64,000 nucleotides of DNA, taken from positions 2,418,001 to 2,482,000 of the forward strand of contig NC_089984.1 of NCBI RefSeq assembly GCF_036417845.1, read 5' to 3'. The notes below the pieces were generated by a model. That model ran no database searches. It was not told the origin of the DNA and saw only the letters and a program-made list of their open reading frames with translations. Shown here piece by piece: positions 13,476 through 27,300 of the stretch. The stretch's first letter is position 1; each line of letters begins with the position of its first letter. A program made the position numbers and the translations under genes. This DNA is from Apteryx mantelli (lineage: Eukaryota > Chordata > Aves > Apterygiformes > Apterygidae).

Positions 13476-15730
13476 CTGCCTCGCTTCGCTTCCAGGCGAG
13501 AAAGCAAACCGCGGTGCAGCTCCGCCACCTGCTGCACAAGCAAATTGCTGCGTCTCCTCGCTGCCTCGCCGAAGAACGAGCCACTGGGCATGTTGGCTGT
13601 CTCACAAACAAGCAGGCTGCTGCGTCTCTTCGCTGCCTCGCAAAAGAGCACAGCACTGCGTCTCTTGGCCCACTCACAAAAAAGCAAAGCACGGCCGCTC
13701 TTGCCTGCCTCACAAACAAGCAAAGCGCTCCATCTCTTCGCTGCCTCGCAAACCAAGGAAGCGATGCGACCCTTTGCCGCCTGCAAAAGCACTGCGTGCC
13801 TGCGCCGCCTCGCCGCCTAGCAAAGCGCCCTGTCCCTTCGCCGCCTCCCAAATCGCTTCATGCCTTCGCCGCCTAGCAAAGCGTTGCCTGCCTTCGCCGC
13901 CTAGCAAAGCTCCGCGTCCTGTCGCCGCCAAGCAAAGCGCCGTCTTCCTCCGGCGCCTAGCAAAGAACTGCCTGCCTTCGACGCCTAGCAAAGCGCCGCC
14001 TTCGGTCGGCGCCTCGCCACCTAGCACACCGCTGCGTCCCTTTTCGCCCTCGCCGCCTCTCCAATCGCTTCGTCCCCTCGCGCCTCGCCGCCTACCAAAG
14101 CGCTGCGCCCCTCCCACCCCCCCCCTCACCGCCTGGCGCACCGCTGCGTGCCTTCGCCGCCTGGCAAAGCACTGCGTGCCTTCGCCGCCTCGCTGCTTAG
14201 CAAACTCCGTAGAAGCGCCGAAGGGACACAGCGCTTCTCTAGGCGGCGAAGGCACGTGGCGCTTTGCTAAGGCACGAGGCAGCGAAGCCACGAAGCGATT
14301 TGCTAGTCGTCGACGGCATAGGGCGCTTTGCTCGGCGGCGAGGCGGCGAAGGCACGCAGTGCTTTGCCAGGCGGCGAAGGAACAAGGCGCTTTGCTAGGC
14401 GCTGATTGGCTTCCTCGCAGAAGAACTAACCACTGTGCACGTTGGCTGTCTCACAAAGAAGCACACCGCTGCGTCCGTTCGCTGCCTCGCCAGCTAGCAA
14501 AGTGCTGCCTCGCTTCGCTTCCAGGCGAGAAAGCAAACCGCGGTGCAGCTCCGCCACCTGCTGCACAAGCAAATTGCTGCGTCTCCTCGCTGCCTCGCCG
14601 AAGAACGAGCCACTGGGCATGTTGGCTGTCTCACAAACAAGCAGGCGGCTGCGTCTCTTCGCTGCCTCGCAAAAGAGCACAGCACTGCGTCTCTTGGCCC
14701 ACTCACAAAAAAGCAAAGCACGGCCGCTCTTGCCTGCCTCACAAACAAGCAAAGCGCTCCATCTCTTCGCTGCCTCGCAAACCAAGGAAGCGATGCGACC
14801 CTTTGCCGCCTGCAAAAGCACTGCGTCCCTGCGCCGCCTCGCCGCCTAGCAAAGCGCCCTGTCCCTTAGGCCTCCCAAATCGCTTCATGCCTTCGCCGCC
14901 TAGCAAAGCGCCCTGTCCCTTCGCCGCCTCCCAAATCGCTTCATGCCTTCGCCGCCTAGCAAAGCGTTGCCTGCCTTCGCCGCCTAGCAAAGCTCCGCGT
15001 CCTGTCGCCGCCAAGCAAAGCGCCGTCTTCCTCCGGCGCCTAGCAAAGAACTGCCTGCCTTCGACGCCATCAAAGCGCCGCCTTCGGTCGGCGCCTCGCC
15101 ACCTAGCACACCGCTGCGTCCCTTTTCGCCCTCGCCGCCTCTCCAATCGCTTCGTCCCCTCGCGCCTCGCCGCCTACCAAAGCGCTGCGCCCCTCCCACC
15201 CCCCCCCCCCTCGCCGCCTGGCGCACCGCTGCGTGCCTTCGCCGCCTGGCAAAGCACTGCGTGCCTTCGCCGCCTCGCTGCTTAGCAAACGCCGTAGAAG
15301 CGCCGAAGGGACACAGCGCTTCTCTAGGCGGCGAAGGCACGTGGCGCTTTGCTAAGGCACGAGGCAGCGAAGCCACGAAGCGATTTGCTAGTCGTCGACG
15401 GCATACGGCGCTTTGCTCGGCGGCGAAGGCACGCAGCGCTTTGCTAGGCGGCGAAGGACGCGTTGCTTTCCTTGGCGGCGAGGCGGCGAAGGCACGCGTT
15501 GCTTTGCCAGGCGGCGAAGGAACACGGCGCTTTGCTAGGCGGCGAAGGGACACGGCGCTTTGCTCGGCGGCGAAGAGATGCAGCGCTTTGACAGGCGGCG
15601 AGGCGGCGAAGGGGCGCAGCGCGTGTGCGAGGGGGAGAAGGCACGCAGTGCTTTGCCAGGCGGCGAAGGAACAAGGCGCTTTGCTAGGCGCTGATTGGCT
15701 ACCTCGCAGAAGAACTAACCACTGTGCACG
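13476..15730 (+). repeat. Irregular satellite block, copy B
   Basis: This copy matches the block at 1-2,255 at three monomer landmarks with the same offset and carries the same diagnostic variants (short 1,029-bp monomer, ggcttcctcgc spacer, ccttaggcctccc duplication). It differs by private changes such as gacgccatcaaag near 15,064 where other monomers read gacgcctagcaaag, and by poly-C length. The long-range copy implies unequal exchange or block amplification within the array. Confidence 0.85.
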
Positions 15731-18700
15731 TTGGCTGTCTCACAAAGAAGCACACCGCTGCGTCCGTTCGCTGCCTCGCCAGCTAGCAAAGTGCTGCCTC
15801 GCTTCGCTTCCAGGCGAGAAAGCAAACCGCGGTGCAGCTCCGCCACCTGCTGCACAAGCAAATTGCTGCGTCTCCTCGCTGCCTCGCCGAAGAACGAGCC
15901 ACTGGGCATGTTGGCTGTCTCACAAACAAGCAGGCTGCTGCGTCTCTTCGCTGCCTCGCAAAAGAGCACAGCACTGCGTCTCTTGGCCCACTCACAAAAA
16001 AGCAAAGCACGGCCGCTCTTGCCTGCCTCACAAACAAGCAAAGCGCTCCATCTCTTCGCTGCCTCGCAAACCAAGGAAGCGATGCGACCCTTTGCCGCCT
16101 GCAAAAGCACTGCGTCCCTGCGCCGCCTCGCCGCCTAGCAAAGCGCCCTGTCCCTTCGCCGCCTCCCAAATCGCTTCATGCCTTCGCCGCCTAGCAAAGC
16201 TCCGCGTCCTGTCGCCGCCAAGCAAAGCGCCGTCTTCCTCCGGCGCCTAGCAAAGAACTGCCTGCCTTCGACGCCTAGCAAAGCGCCGCCTTCGGTCGGC
16301 GCCTCGCCACCTAGCACACCGCTGCGTCCCTTTTCGCCCTCGCCGCCTCTCCAATCGCTTCGTCCCCTCGCGCCTCGCCGCCTACCAAAGCGCTGCGCCC
16401 CTCCCACCCCCCCCCCCACCGCCTGGCGCACCGCTGCGTGCCTTCGCCGCCTGGCAAAGCACTGCGTGCCTTCGCCGCCTCGCTGCTTAGCAAACGCCGT
16501 AGAAGCGCCGAAGGGACACAGCGCTTCTCTAGGCGGCGAAGGCACGTGGCGCTTTGCTAAGGCACGAGGCAGCGAAGCCACGAAGCGATTTGCTAGTCGT
16601 CGACGGCATACGGCGCTTTGCTCGGCGGCGAGGCGGCGAAGGCACGCGTTGCTTTCCTTGGCGGCGAGGCGGCGAAGGCACGCGTTGCTTTGCCAGGCGG
16701 CGAAGGAACACGGCGCTTTGCTAGGCGGCGAAGGGACACGGAGCTTTGCTAGGCGGCGAGGCGGCGAAGAGATGCAGCGCTTTGACAGGCGGCGATGCGG
16801 CGAAGGGCGCAGCGGTGTGCGAGGGGAGAAGGCACGCAGTGCTTTGCCAGGCGGCGAAGGAACAAGGCGCTTTGCTAGGCGCTGATTGGGCTACCTCGCA
16901 GAAGAACTAACCACTGTGCACGTTGCTGTCTCACAAAGAAGCACACCGCTGCGTCCGTTCGCTGCCTCGCCAGCTAGCAAAGTGCTGCCTCGCTTCGCTT
17001 GCAGGCGAGAAAGCAAACCGCGGTGCAGCTCCGCCACCTGCTGCACAAGCAAATTGCTGCGTCTCCTCGCTGCCTCGCCGAAGAACGAGCCACTGGGCAT
17101 GTTGGCTGTCTCACAAACAAGCAGGCTGCTGCGTCTCTTCGCTGCCTCGCAAAAGAGCACAGCACTGCGTCTCTTGGCCCACTCACAAAAAAGCAAAGCA
17201 CGGCCGCTCTTGCCTGCCTCACAAACAAGCAAAGCGCTCCATCTCTTCGCTGCCTCGCAAACCGAGGAAGCGATGCGACCCTTTGCCGCCTGCAAAAGCA
17301 CTGCGTCCCTGCGCCGCCTCGCCGCCTAGCAAAGCGCCCTGTCCCTTCGCCGCCTCCCAAATCGCTTCATGCCTTCGCCGCCTAGCAAAGCGTTGCCTGC
17401 CTTCGCCGCCTAGCAAAGCTCCGCGTCCTGTCGCCGCCAAGCAAAGCGCCGTCTTCCTCCGGCGCCTAGCAAAGAACTGCCTGCCTTCGACGCCTAGCAA
17501 AGCGCCGCCTTCGGTCGGCGCCTCGCCACCTAGCACACCGCTGCGTCCCTTTTCGCCCTCGCCGCCTCTCCAATCGCTTCGTCCCCTCGCGCCTCGCCGC
17601 CTACCAAAGCTCTGCGCCCCTCCCACCCCCCCCCCCCCTCGCCGCCTGGCGCACCGCTGCGTGCCTTCGCCGCCTGGCAAAGCACTGCGTGCCTTCGCCG
17701 CCTCGCTGCTTAGCAAACGCCGTAGAAGCGCCGAAGGGACACAGCGCTTCTCTAGGCGGCGAAGGCACGTGGCGCTTTGCTAAGGCACGAGGCAGCGAAG
17801 CCACGAAGCGATTTGCTAGTCGTCGACGGCATAGGGCGCTTTGCTCGGCGGCGAAGGCACGCAGCGCTTTGCTAGGCGGCGAAGGGACGCGTTGCTTTCC
17901 TTGGCGGCGAGGCGGCGAAGGCACGCGTTGCTTTGCCAGGCGGCGAAGGAACACGGCGCTTTGCTAGGCGGCGAAGGGACACGGCGCTTTGCTCGGCGGC
18001 GAAGAGATGCAGCGCTTTGACAGGCGGCGAGGCGGCGAAGGGGCGCAGCGGTGTGCGAGGGGGAGAAGGCACGCAGTGCTTTGCCAGGCGGCGAAGGAAC
18101 AAGGCGCTTTGCTAGGCGCTGATTGGCTACCTCGCAGAAGAACTAACCACTGTGCACGTTGGCTGTCTCACAAAGAAGCACACCGCTGCGTCCGTTCGCT
18201 GCCTCGCCAGCTAGCAAAGTGCTGCCTCGCTTCGCTTCCAGGCGAGAAAGCAAACCGCGGTGCAGCTCCGCCACCTGCTGCACAAGCAAATTGCTGCGTC
18301 TCCTCGCTGCCTCGCCGAAGAACGAGCCACTGGGCATGTTGGCTGTCTCACAAACAAGCAGGCTGCTGCGTCTCTTCGCTGCCTCGCAAAAGAGCACAGC
18401 ACTGCGTCTCTTGGCCCACTCACAAAAAAGCAAAGCACGGCCGCTCTTGCCTGCCTCACAAACAAGCAAAGCGCTCCATCTCTTCGCTGCCTCGCAAACC
18501 AAGGAAGCGATGCGACCCTTTGCCGCCTGCAAAAGCACTGCGTCCCTGCGCCGCCTCGCCGCCTAGCAAAGCGCCCTGTCCCTTCGCCGCCTCCCAAATC
18601 GCTTCATGCCTTCGCCGCCTAGCAAAGCTCCGCGTCCTGTCGCCGCCAAGCAAAGCGCCGTCTTCCTCCGGCGCCTAGCAAAGAACTGCCTGCCTTCGAC

Positions 18701-21700
18701 GCCTAGCAAAGCGCCGCCTTCGGTCGGCGCCTCGCCACCTAGCACACCGCTGCGTCCCTTTTCGCCCTCGCCGCCTCTCCAATCGCTTCGTCCCCTCGCG
18801 CCTCGCCGCCTACCAAAGCGCTGCGCCCCTCCCACCCCCCCCCCCACCGCCTGGCGCACCGCTGCGTGCCTTCGCCGCCTGGCAAAGCACTGCGTGCCTT
18901 CGCCGCCTCGCTGCTTAGCAAACGCCGTAGAAGCGCCGAAGGGACACAGCGCTTCTCTAGGCGGCGAAGGCACGTGGCGCTTTGCTAAGGCACGAGGCAG
19001 CGAAGCCACGAAGCGATTTGCTAGTCGTCGACGGCATACGGCGCTTTGCTCGGCGGCGAGGCGGCGAAGGCACGCGTTGCTTTCCTTGGCGGCGAGGCGG
19101 CGAAGGCACGCGTTGCTTTGCCAGGCGGCGAAGGAACACGGCGCTTTGCTAGGCGGCGAAGGGACACGGAGCTTTGCTAGGCGGCGAGGCGGCGAAGAGA
19201 TGCAGCGCTTTGACAGGCGGCGAGGCGGCGAAGGGGCGCAGCGGTGTGCGAGGGGGAGAAGGCACGCAGTGCTTTGCCAGGCGGCGAAGGAACAAGGCGC
19301 TTTGCTAGGCGCTGATTGGCTACCTCGCAGAAGAACTAACCACTGTGCACGTTGGCTGTCTCACAAAGAAGCACACCGCTGCGTCCGTTCGCTGCCTCGC
19401 CAGCTAGCAAAGTGCTGCCTCGCTTCGCTTCCAGGCGAGAAAGCAAACCGCGGTGCAGCTCCGCCACCTGCTGCACAAGCAAATTGCTGCGTCTCCTCGC
19501 TGCCTCGCCGAAGAACGAGCCACTGGGCATGTTGGCTGTCTCACAAACAAGCAGGCTGCTGCGTCTCTTCGCTGCCTCGCAAAAGAGCACAGCACTGCGT
19601 CTCTTGGCCCACTCACAAAAAAGCAAAGCACGGCCGCTCTTGCCTGCCTCACAAACAAGCAAAGCGCTCCATCTCTTCGCTGCCTCGCAAACCGAGGAAG
19701 CGATGCGACCCTTTGCCGCCTGCAAAAGCACTGCGTCCCTGCGCCGCCTCGCCGCCTAGCAAAGCGCCCTGTCCCTTCGCCGCCTCCCAAATCGCTTCAT
19801 GCCTTCGCCGCCTAGCAAAGCGTTGCCTGCCTTCGCCGCCTAGCAAAGCTCCGCGTCCTGTCGCCGCCAAGCAAAGCGCCGTCTTCCTCCGGCGCCTAGC
19901 AAAGAACTGCCTGCCTTCGACGCCTAGCAAAGCGCCGCCTTCGGTCGGCGCCTCGCCACCTAGCACACCGCTGCGTCCCTTTTCGCCCTCGCCGCCTCTC
20001 CAATCGCTTCGTCCCCTCGCGCCTCGCCGCCTACCAAAGCTCTGCGCCCCTCCCACCCCCCCCCCCCCCTCGCCGCCTGGCGCACCGCTGCGTGCCTTCG
20101 CCGCCTGGCAAAGCACTGCGTGCCTTCGCCGCCTCGCTGCTTAGCAAACGCCGTAGAAGCGCCGAAGGGACACAGCGCTTCTCTAGGCGGCGAAGGCACG
20201 TGGCGCTTTGCTAAGGCACGAGGCAGCGAAGCCACGAAGCGATTTGCTAGTCGTCGACGGCATACGGCGCTTTGCTCGGCGGCGAAGGCACGCAGCGCTT
20301 TGCTAGGCGGCGAAGGGACGCGTTGCTTTCCTTGGCGGCGAGGCGGCGAAGGCACGCGTTGCTTTGCCAGGCGGCGAAGGAACACGGCGCTTTGCTAGGC
20401 GGCGAAGGGACACGGCGCTTTGCTCGGCGGCGAAGAGATGCAGCGCTTTGACAGGCGGCGAGGCGGCGAAGGGGCGCAGCGGTGTGCGAGGGGGAGAAGG
20501 CACGCAGTGCTTTGCCAGGCGGCGAAGGAACAAGGCGCTTTGCTAGGCGCTGATTGGCTACCTCGCAGAAGAACTAACCACTGTGCACGTTGGCTGTCTC
20601 ACAAAGAAGCACACCGCTGCGTCCGTTCGCTGCCTCGCCAGCTAGCAAAGTGCTGCCTCGCTTCGCTTCCAGGCGAGAAAGCAAACCGCGGTGCAGCTCC
20701 GCCACCTGCTGCACAAGCAAATTGCTGCGTCTCCTCGCTGCCTCGCCGAAGAACGAGCCACTGGGCATGTTGGCTGTCTCACAAACAAGCAGGCTGCTGC
20801 GTCTCTTCGCTGCCTCGCAAAAGAGCACAGCACTGCGTCTCTTGGCCCACTCACAAAAAAGCAAAGCACGGCCGCTCTTGCCTGCCTCACAAACAAGCAA
20901 AGCGCTCCATCTCTTCGCTGCCTCGCAAACCAAGGAAGCGATGCGACCCTTTGCCGCCTGCAAAAGCACTGCGTCCCTGCGCCGCCTCGCCGCCTAGCAA
21001 AGCGCCCTGTCCCTTCGCCGCCTCCCAAATCGCTTCATGCCTTCGCCGCCTAGCAAAGCTCCGCGTCCTGTCGCCGCCAAGCAAAGCGCCGTCTTCCTCC
21101 GGCGCCTAGCAAAGAACTGCCTGCCTTCGACGCCTAGCAAAGCGCCGCCTTCGGTCGGCGCCTCGCCACCTAGCACACCGCTGCGTCCCTTTTCGCCCTC
21201 GCCGCCTCTCCAATCGCTTCGTCCCCTCGCGCCTCGCCGCCTACCAAAGCGCTGCGCCCCTCCCACCCCCCCCCCCACCGCCTGGCGCACCGCTGCGTGC
21301 CTTCGCCGCCTGGCAAAGCACTGCGTGCCTTCGCCGCCTCGCTGCTTAGCAAACGCCGTAGAAGCGCCGAAGGGACACAGCGCTTCTCTAGGCGGCGAAG
21401 GCACGTGGCGCTTTGCTAAGGCACGAGGCAGCGAAGCCACGAAGCGATTTGCTAGTCGTCGACGGCATACGGCGCTTTGCTCGGCGGCGAGGCGGCGAAG
21501 GCACGCGTTGCTTTCCTTGGCGGCGAGGCGGCGAAGGCACGCGTTGCTTTGCCAGGCGGCGAAGGAACACGGCGCTTTGCTAGGCGGCGAAGGGACACGG
21601 AGCTTTGCTAGGCGGCGAGGCGGCGAAGAGATGCAGCGCTTTGACAGGCGGCGAGGCGGCGAAGGGGCGCAGCGGTGTGCGAGGGGGAGAAGGCACGCAG

Positions 21701-21782
21701 TGCTTTGCCAGGCGGCGAAGGAACAAGGCGCTTTGCTAGGCGCTGATTGGCTACCTCGCAGAAGAACTAACCACTGTGCACG
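15731..21782 (+). repeat. Dimeric higher-order satellite repeat (~2.43 kb)
   Basis: Monomer lengths alternate here at about 1,192, 1,236, 1,193, 1,238 and 1,193 bp. The landmarks repeat at 2,428-2,431 bp, so two monomer types form a dimeric higher-order unit. In the shorter type the forward arm lacks one 28-bp unit (the one containing gcgttgcctgcc) and the inverted arm is also abridged. This is the clearest higher-order structure in the array. Confidence 0.85.
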
Positions 21783-24314
21783 TTGGCTGTCTCACAAAGA
21801 AGCACACCGCTGCGTCCGTTCGCTGCCTCGCCAGCTAGCAAAGTGCTGCCTCGCTTCGCTTCCAGGCGAGAAAGCAAACCGCGGTGCAGCTCCGCCACCT
21901 GCTGCACAAGCAAATTGCTGCGTCTCCTCGCTGCCTCGCCGAAGAACGAGCCACTGGGCATGTTGGCTGTCTCACAAACAAGCAGGCTGCTGCGTCTCTT
22001 CGCTGCCTCGCAAAAGAGCACAGCACTGCGTCTCTTGGCCCACTCACAAAAAAGCAAAGCACGGCCGCTCTTGCCTGCCTCACAAACAAGCAAAGCGCTC
22101 CATCTCTTCGCTGCCTCGCAAACCAAGGAAGCGATGCGACCCTTTGCCGCCTGCAAAAGCACTGCGTGCCTGCGCCGCCTCGCCGCCTAGCAAAGCGCCC
22201 TGTCCCTTCGCCGCCTCCCAAATCGCTTCATGCCTTCGCCGCCTAGCCAAGCGTTGCCTGCCTTCGCCGCCTAGCAAAGCTCCGCGTCCTGTCGCCGCCA
22301 AGCAAAGCGCCGTCTTCCTCCGGCGCCTAGCAAAGAACTGCCTGCCTTCGACGCCTAGCAAAGCGCCGCCTTCGGTCGGCGCCTCGCCACCTAGCACACC
22401 GCTGCGTCCCTTTTCGCCCTCGCCGCCTCTCCAATCGCTTCGTCCCCTCGCGCCTCGCCGCCTACCAAAGCGCTGCGCCCCTCCCCCCCCCCTCGCCGCC
22501 TGGCGCACCGCTGCGTGCCTTCGCCGCCTGGCAAAGCACTGCGTGCCTTCGCCGCCTCGCTGCTTAGCAAACGCCGTAGAAGCGCCGAAGGGACACAGCG
22601 CTTCTCTAGGCGGCGAAGGCACGTGGCGCTTTGCTAAGGCGCGAGGCAGCGAAGCCACGAAGCGATTTGCTAGTCGTCGACGGCATACGGCGCTTTGCTC
22701 GGCGGCGAAGGCACGCAGCGCTTTGCTAGGCGGCGAAGGGACGCGTTGCTTTCCTTGGCGGCGAGGCGGCGAAGGCACGCGTTGCTTTGCCAGGCGGCGA
22801 AGGAACACGGCGCTTTGCTAGGCGGCGAAGGGACACGGAGCTTTGCTAGGCGGCGAAGGGACACGGCGCTTTGCTCGGCGGCGAGGCGGCGAAGAGATGC
22901 AGCGCTTTGACAGGCGGCGAGGCGGCGAAGGGGCGCAGCGGTGTGCGAGGGGGAGAAGGCACGCAGTGCTTTGCCAGGCGGCGAAGGAACAAGGCGCTTT
23001 GCTAGGCGCTGATTGGCTACCTCGCAGAAGAACTAACCACTGTGCACGTTGGCTGTCTCACAAAGAAGCACACCGCTGCGTCCGTTCGCTGCCTCGCCAG
23101 CTAGCAAAGTGCTGCCTCGCTTCGCTTCCAGGCGAGAAAGCAAACCGCGGTGCAGCTCCGCCACCTGCTGCACAAGCAAATTGCTGCGTCTCCTCGCTGC
23201 CTCGCCGAAGAACGAGCCACTGGGCATGTTGGCTGTCTCACAAACAAGCAGGCTGCTGCGTCTCTTCGCTGCCTCGCAAAAGAGCACAGCACTGCGTCTC
23301 TTGGCCCACTCACAAAAAAGCAAAGCACGGCCGCTCTTGCCTGCCTCACAAACAAGCAAAGCGCTCCATCTCTTCGCTGCCTCGCAAACCAAGGAAGCGA
23401 TGCGACCCTTTGCCGCCTGCAAAAGCACTGCGTGCCTGCGCCGCCTCGCCGCCTAGCAAAGCGCCCTGTCCCTTCGCCGCCTCCCAAATCGCTTCATGCC
23501 TTCGCCGCCTAGCAAAGCGTTGCCTGCCTTCGCCGCCTAGCAAAGCTCCGCGTCCTGTCGCCGCCAAGCAAAGCGCCGTCTTCCTCCGGCGCCTAGCAAA
23601 GAACTGCCTGCCTTCGACGCCTAGCAAAGCGCCGCCTTCGGTCGGCGCCTCGCCACCTAGCACACCGCTGCGTCCCTTTTCGCCCTCGCCGCCTCTCCAA
23701 TCGCTTCGTCCCCTCGCGCCTCGCCGCCTACCAAAGCGCTGCGCCCCTCCCCCCCCCCTCGCCGCCTGGCGCACCGCTGCGTGCCTTCGCCGCCTGGCAA
23801 AGCACTGCGTGCCTTCGCCGCCTCGCTGCTTAGCAAACGCCGTAGAAGCGCCGAAGGGACACAGCGCTTCTCTAGGCGGCGAAGGCACGTGGCGCTTTGC
23901 TAAGGCGCGAGGCAGCGAAGCCACGAAGCGATTTGCTAGTCGTCGACGGCATACGGCGCTTTGCTCGGCGGCGAAGGCACGCAGCGCTTTGCTAGGCGGC
24001 GAAGGGACGCGTTGCTTTCCTTGGCGGCGAGGCGGCGAAGGCACGCGTTGCTTTGCCAGGCGGCGAAGGAACACGGCGCTTTGCTAGGCGGCGAAGGGAC
24101 ACGGAGCTTTGCTAGGCGGCGAAGGGACACGGCGCTTTGCTCGGCGGCGAGGCGGCGAAGAGATGCAGCGCTTTGACAGGCGGCGAGGCGGCGAAGGGGC
24201 GCAGCGGTGTGCGAGGGGGAGAAGGCACGCAGTGCTTTGCCAGGCGGCGAAGGAACAAGGCGCTTTGCTAGGCGCTGATTGGCTACCTCGCAGAAGAACT
24301 AACCACTGTGCACG

Positions 24315-27300
24315 TTGGCTGTCTCACAAAGAAGCACACCGCTGCGTCCGTTCGCTGCCTCGCCAGCTAGCAAAGTGCTGCCTCGCTTCGCTTCCAGGCG
24401 AGAAAGCAAACCGCGGTGCAGCTCCGCCACCTGCTGCACAAGCAAATTGCTGCGTCTCCTCGCTGCCTCGCCGAAGAACGAGCCACTGGGCATGTTGGCT
24501 GTCTCACAAACAAGCAGGCTGCTGCGTCTCTTCGCTGCCTCGCAAAAGAGCACAGCACTGCGTCTCTTGGCCCACTCACAAAAAAGCAAAGCACGGCCGC
24601 TCTTGCCTGCCTCACAAACAAGCAAAGCGCTCCATCTCTTCGCTGCCTCGCAAACCAAGGAAGCGATGCGACCCTTTGCCGCCTGCAAAAGCACTGCGTG
24701 CCTGCGCCGCCTCGCCGCCTAGCAAAGCGCCCTGTCCCTTCGCCGCCTCCCAAATCGCTTCATGCCTTCGCCGCCTAGCCAAGCGTTGCCTGCCTTCGCC
24801 GCCTAGCAAAGCTCCGCGTCCTGTCGCCGCCAAGCAAAGCGCCGTCTTCCTCCGGCGCCTAGCAAAGAACTGCCTGCCTTCGACGCCTAGCAAAGCGCCG
24901 CCTTCGGTCGGCGCCTCGCCACCTAGCACACCGCTGCGTCCCTTTTCGCCCTCGCCGCCTCTCCAATCGCTTCGTCCCCTCGCGCCTCGCCGCCTACCAA
25001 AGCGCTGCGCCCCTCCCCCCCCCCCCCCTCGCCGCCTGGCGCACCGCTGCGTGCCTTCGCCGCCTGGCAAAGCACTGCGTGCCTTCGCCGCCTCGCTGCT
25101 TAGCAAACGCCGTAGAAGCGCCGAAGGGACACAGCGCTTCTCTAGGCGGCGAAGGCACGTGGCGCTTTGCTAAGGCGCGAGGCAACGAAGCCACGAAGCG
25201 ATTTGCTAGTCGTCGACGGCATAGGGCGCTTTGCTCGACGGCGAGGCGGCGAAGGCATGCAGCGCTTTGCTAGGCGGCGAAGGGACGCGTTGCTTTCCTT
25301 GGCGGCGAGGCGGCGAAGGCACGCGTTGCTTTGCCAGGCGGCGAAGGAACACGGCGCTTTGCTAGGCGGCGAAGGGACACGGCGCTTTGCTCGGCGGCGA
25401 GGCGGCGAAGAGATGCAGCGCTTTGACAGGCGGCGAGGCGGCGAAGGGGCGCAGCGGTGTGCGAGGGGGAGAAGGCACGCAGTGCTTTGCCAGGCGGCGA
25501 AGGAACAAGGCGCTTTGCTAGGCGCTGATTGGCTACCTCGCAGAAGAACTAACCACTGTGCACGTTGGCTGTCTCACAAAGAAGCACACCGCTGCGTCCG
25601 TTCGCTGCCTCGCCAGCTAGCAAAGTGCTGCCTCGCTTCGCTTCCAGGCGAGAAAGCAGACCGCGGTGCAGCTCCGCCACCTGCTGCACAAGCAAATTGC
25701 TGCGTCTCCTCGCTGCCTCGCCGAAGAACGAGCCACTGGGCATGTTGGCTGTCTCACAAACAAGCAGGCTGCTGCGTCTCTTCGCTGCCTCGCAAAAGAG
25801 CACAGCACTGCGTCTCTTGGCCCACTCACAAAAAAGCAAAGCACGGCCGCTCTTGCCTGCCTCACAAACAAGCAAAGCGCTCCATCTCTTCGCTGCCTCG
25901 CAAACCAAGGAAGCGATGCGACCCTTTGCCGCCTGCAAAAGCACTGCGTGCCTGCGCCGCCTCGCCGCCTAGCAAAGCGCCCTGTCCCTTCGCCGCCTCC
26001 CAAATCGCTTCATGCCTTCGCCGCCTAGCCAAGCGTTGCCTGCCTTCGCCGCCTAGCAAAGCTCCGCGTCCTGTCGCCGCCAAGCAAAGCGCCGTCTTCC
26101 TCCGGCGCCTAGCAAAGAACTGCCTGCCTTCGACGCCTAGCAAAGCGCCGCCTTCGGTCGGCGCCTCGCCACCTAGCACACCGCTGCGTCCCTTTTCGCC
26201 CTCGCCGCCTCTCCAATCGCTTCGTCCCCTCGCGCCTCGCCGCCTACCAAAGCGCTGCGCCCCTCCCCCCCCCCCTCGCCGCCTGGCGCACCGCTGCGTG
26301 CCTTCGCCGCCTGGCAAAGCACTGCGTGCCTTCGCCGCCTCGCTGCTTAGCAAACGCCGTAGAAGCGCCGAAGGGACACAGCGCTTCTCTAGGCGGCGAA
26401 GGCACGTGGCGCTTTGCTAAGGCGCGAGGCAGCGAAGCCACGAAGCGATTTGCTAGTCGTCGACGGCATAGGGCGCTTTGCTCGGCGGCGAAGGCACGCA
26501 GCGCTTTGCTAGGCGGCGAAGGGACGCGTTGCTTTCCTTGGCGGCGAGGCGGCGAAGGCACGCGTTGCTTTGCCAGGCGGCGAAGGAACACGGCGCTTTG
26601 CTAGGCGGCGAAGGGACACGGCGCTTTGCTCGGCGGCGAGGCGGCGAAGAGATGCAGCGCTTTGACAGGCGGCGAGGCGGCGAAGGGGCGCAGCGGTGTG
26701 CGAGGGGGAGAAGGCACGCAGTGCTTTGCCAGGCGGCGAAGGAACAAGGCGCTTTGCTAGGCGCTGATTGGCTACCTCGCAGAAGAACTAACCACTGTGC
26801 ACGTTGGCTGTCTCACAAAGAAGCACACCGCTGCGTCCGTTCGCTGCCTCGCCAGCTAGCAAAGTGCTGCCTCGCTTCGCTTCCAGGCGAGAAAGCAGAC
26901 CGCGGTGCAGCTCCGCCACCTGCTGCACAAGCAAATTGCTGCGTCTCCTCGCTGCCTCGCCGAAGAACGAGCCACTGGGCATGTTGGCTGTCTCACAAAC
27001 AAGCAGGCTGCTGCGTCTCTTCGCTGCCTCGCAAAAGAGCACAGCACTGCGTCTCTTGGCCCACTCACAAAAAAGCAAAGCACGGCCGCTCTTGCCTGCC
27101 TCACAAACAAGCAAAGCGCTCCATCTCTTCGCTGCCTCGCAAACCAAGGAAGCGATGCGACCCTTTGCCGCCTGCAAAAGCACTGCGTGCCTGCGCCGCC
27201 TCGCCGCCTAGCAAAGCGCCCTGTCCCTTCGCCGCCTCCCAAATCGCTTCATGCCTTCGCCGCCTAGCCAAGCGTTGCCTGCCTTCGCCGCCTAGCAAAG

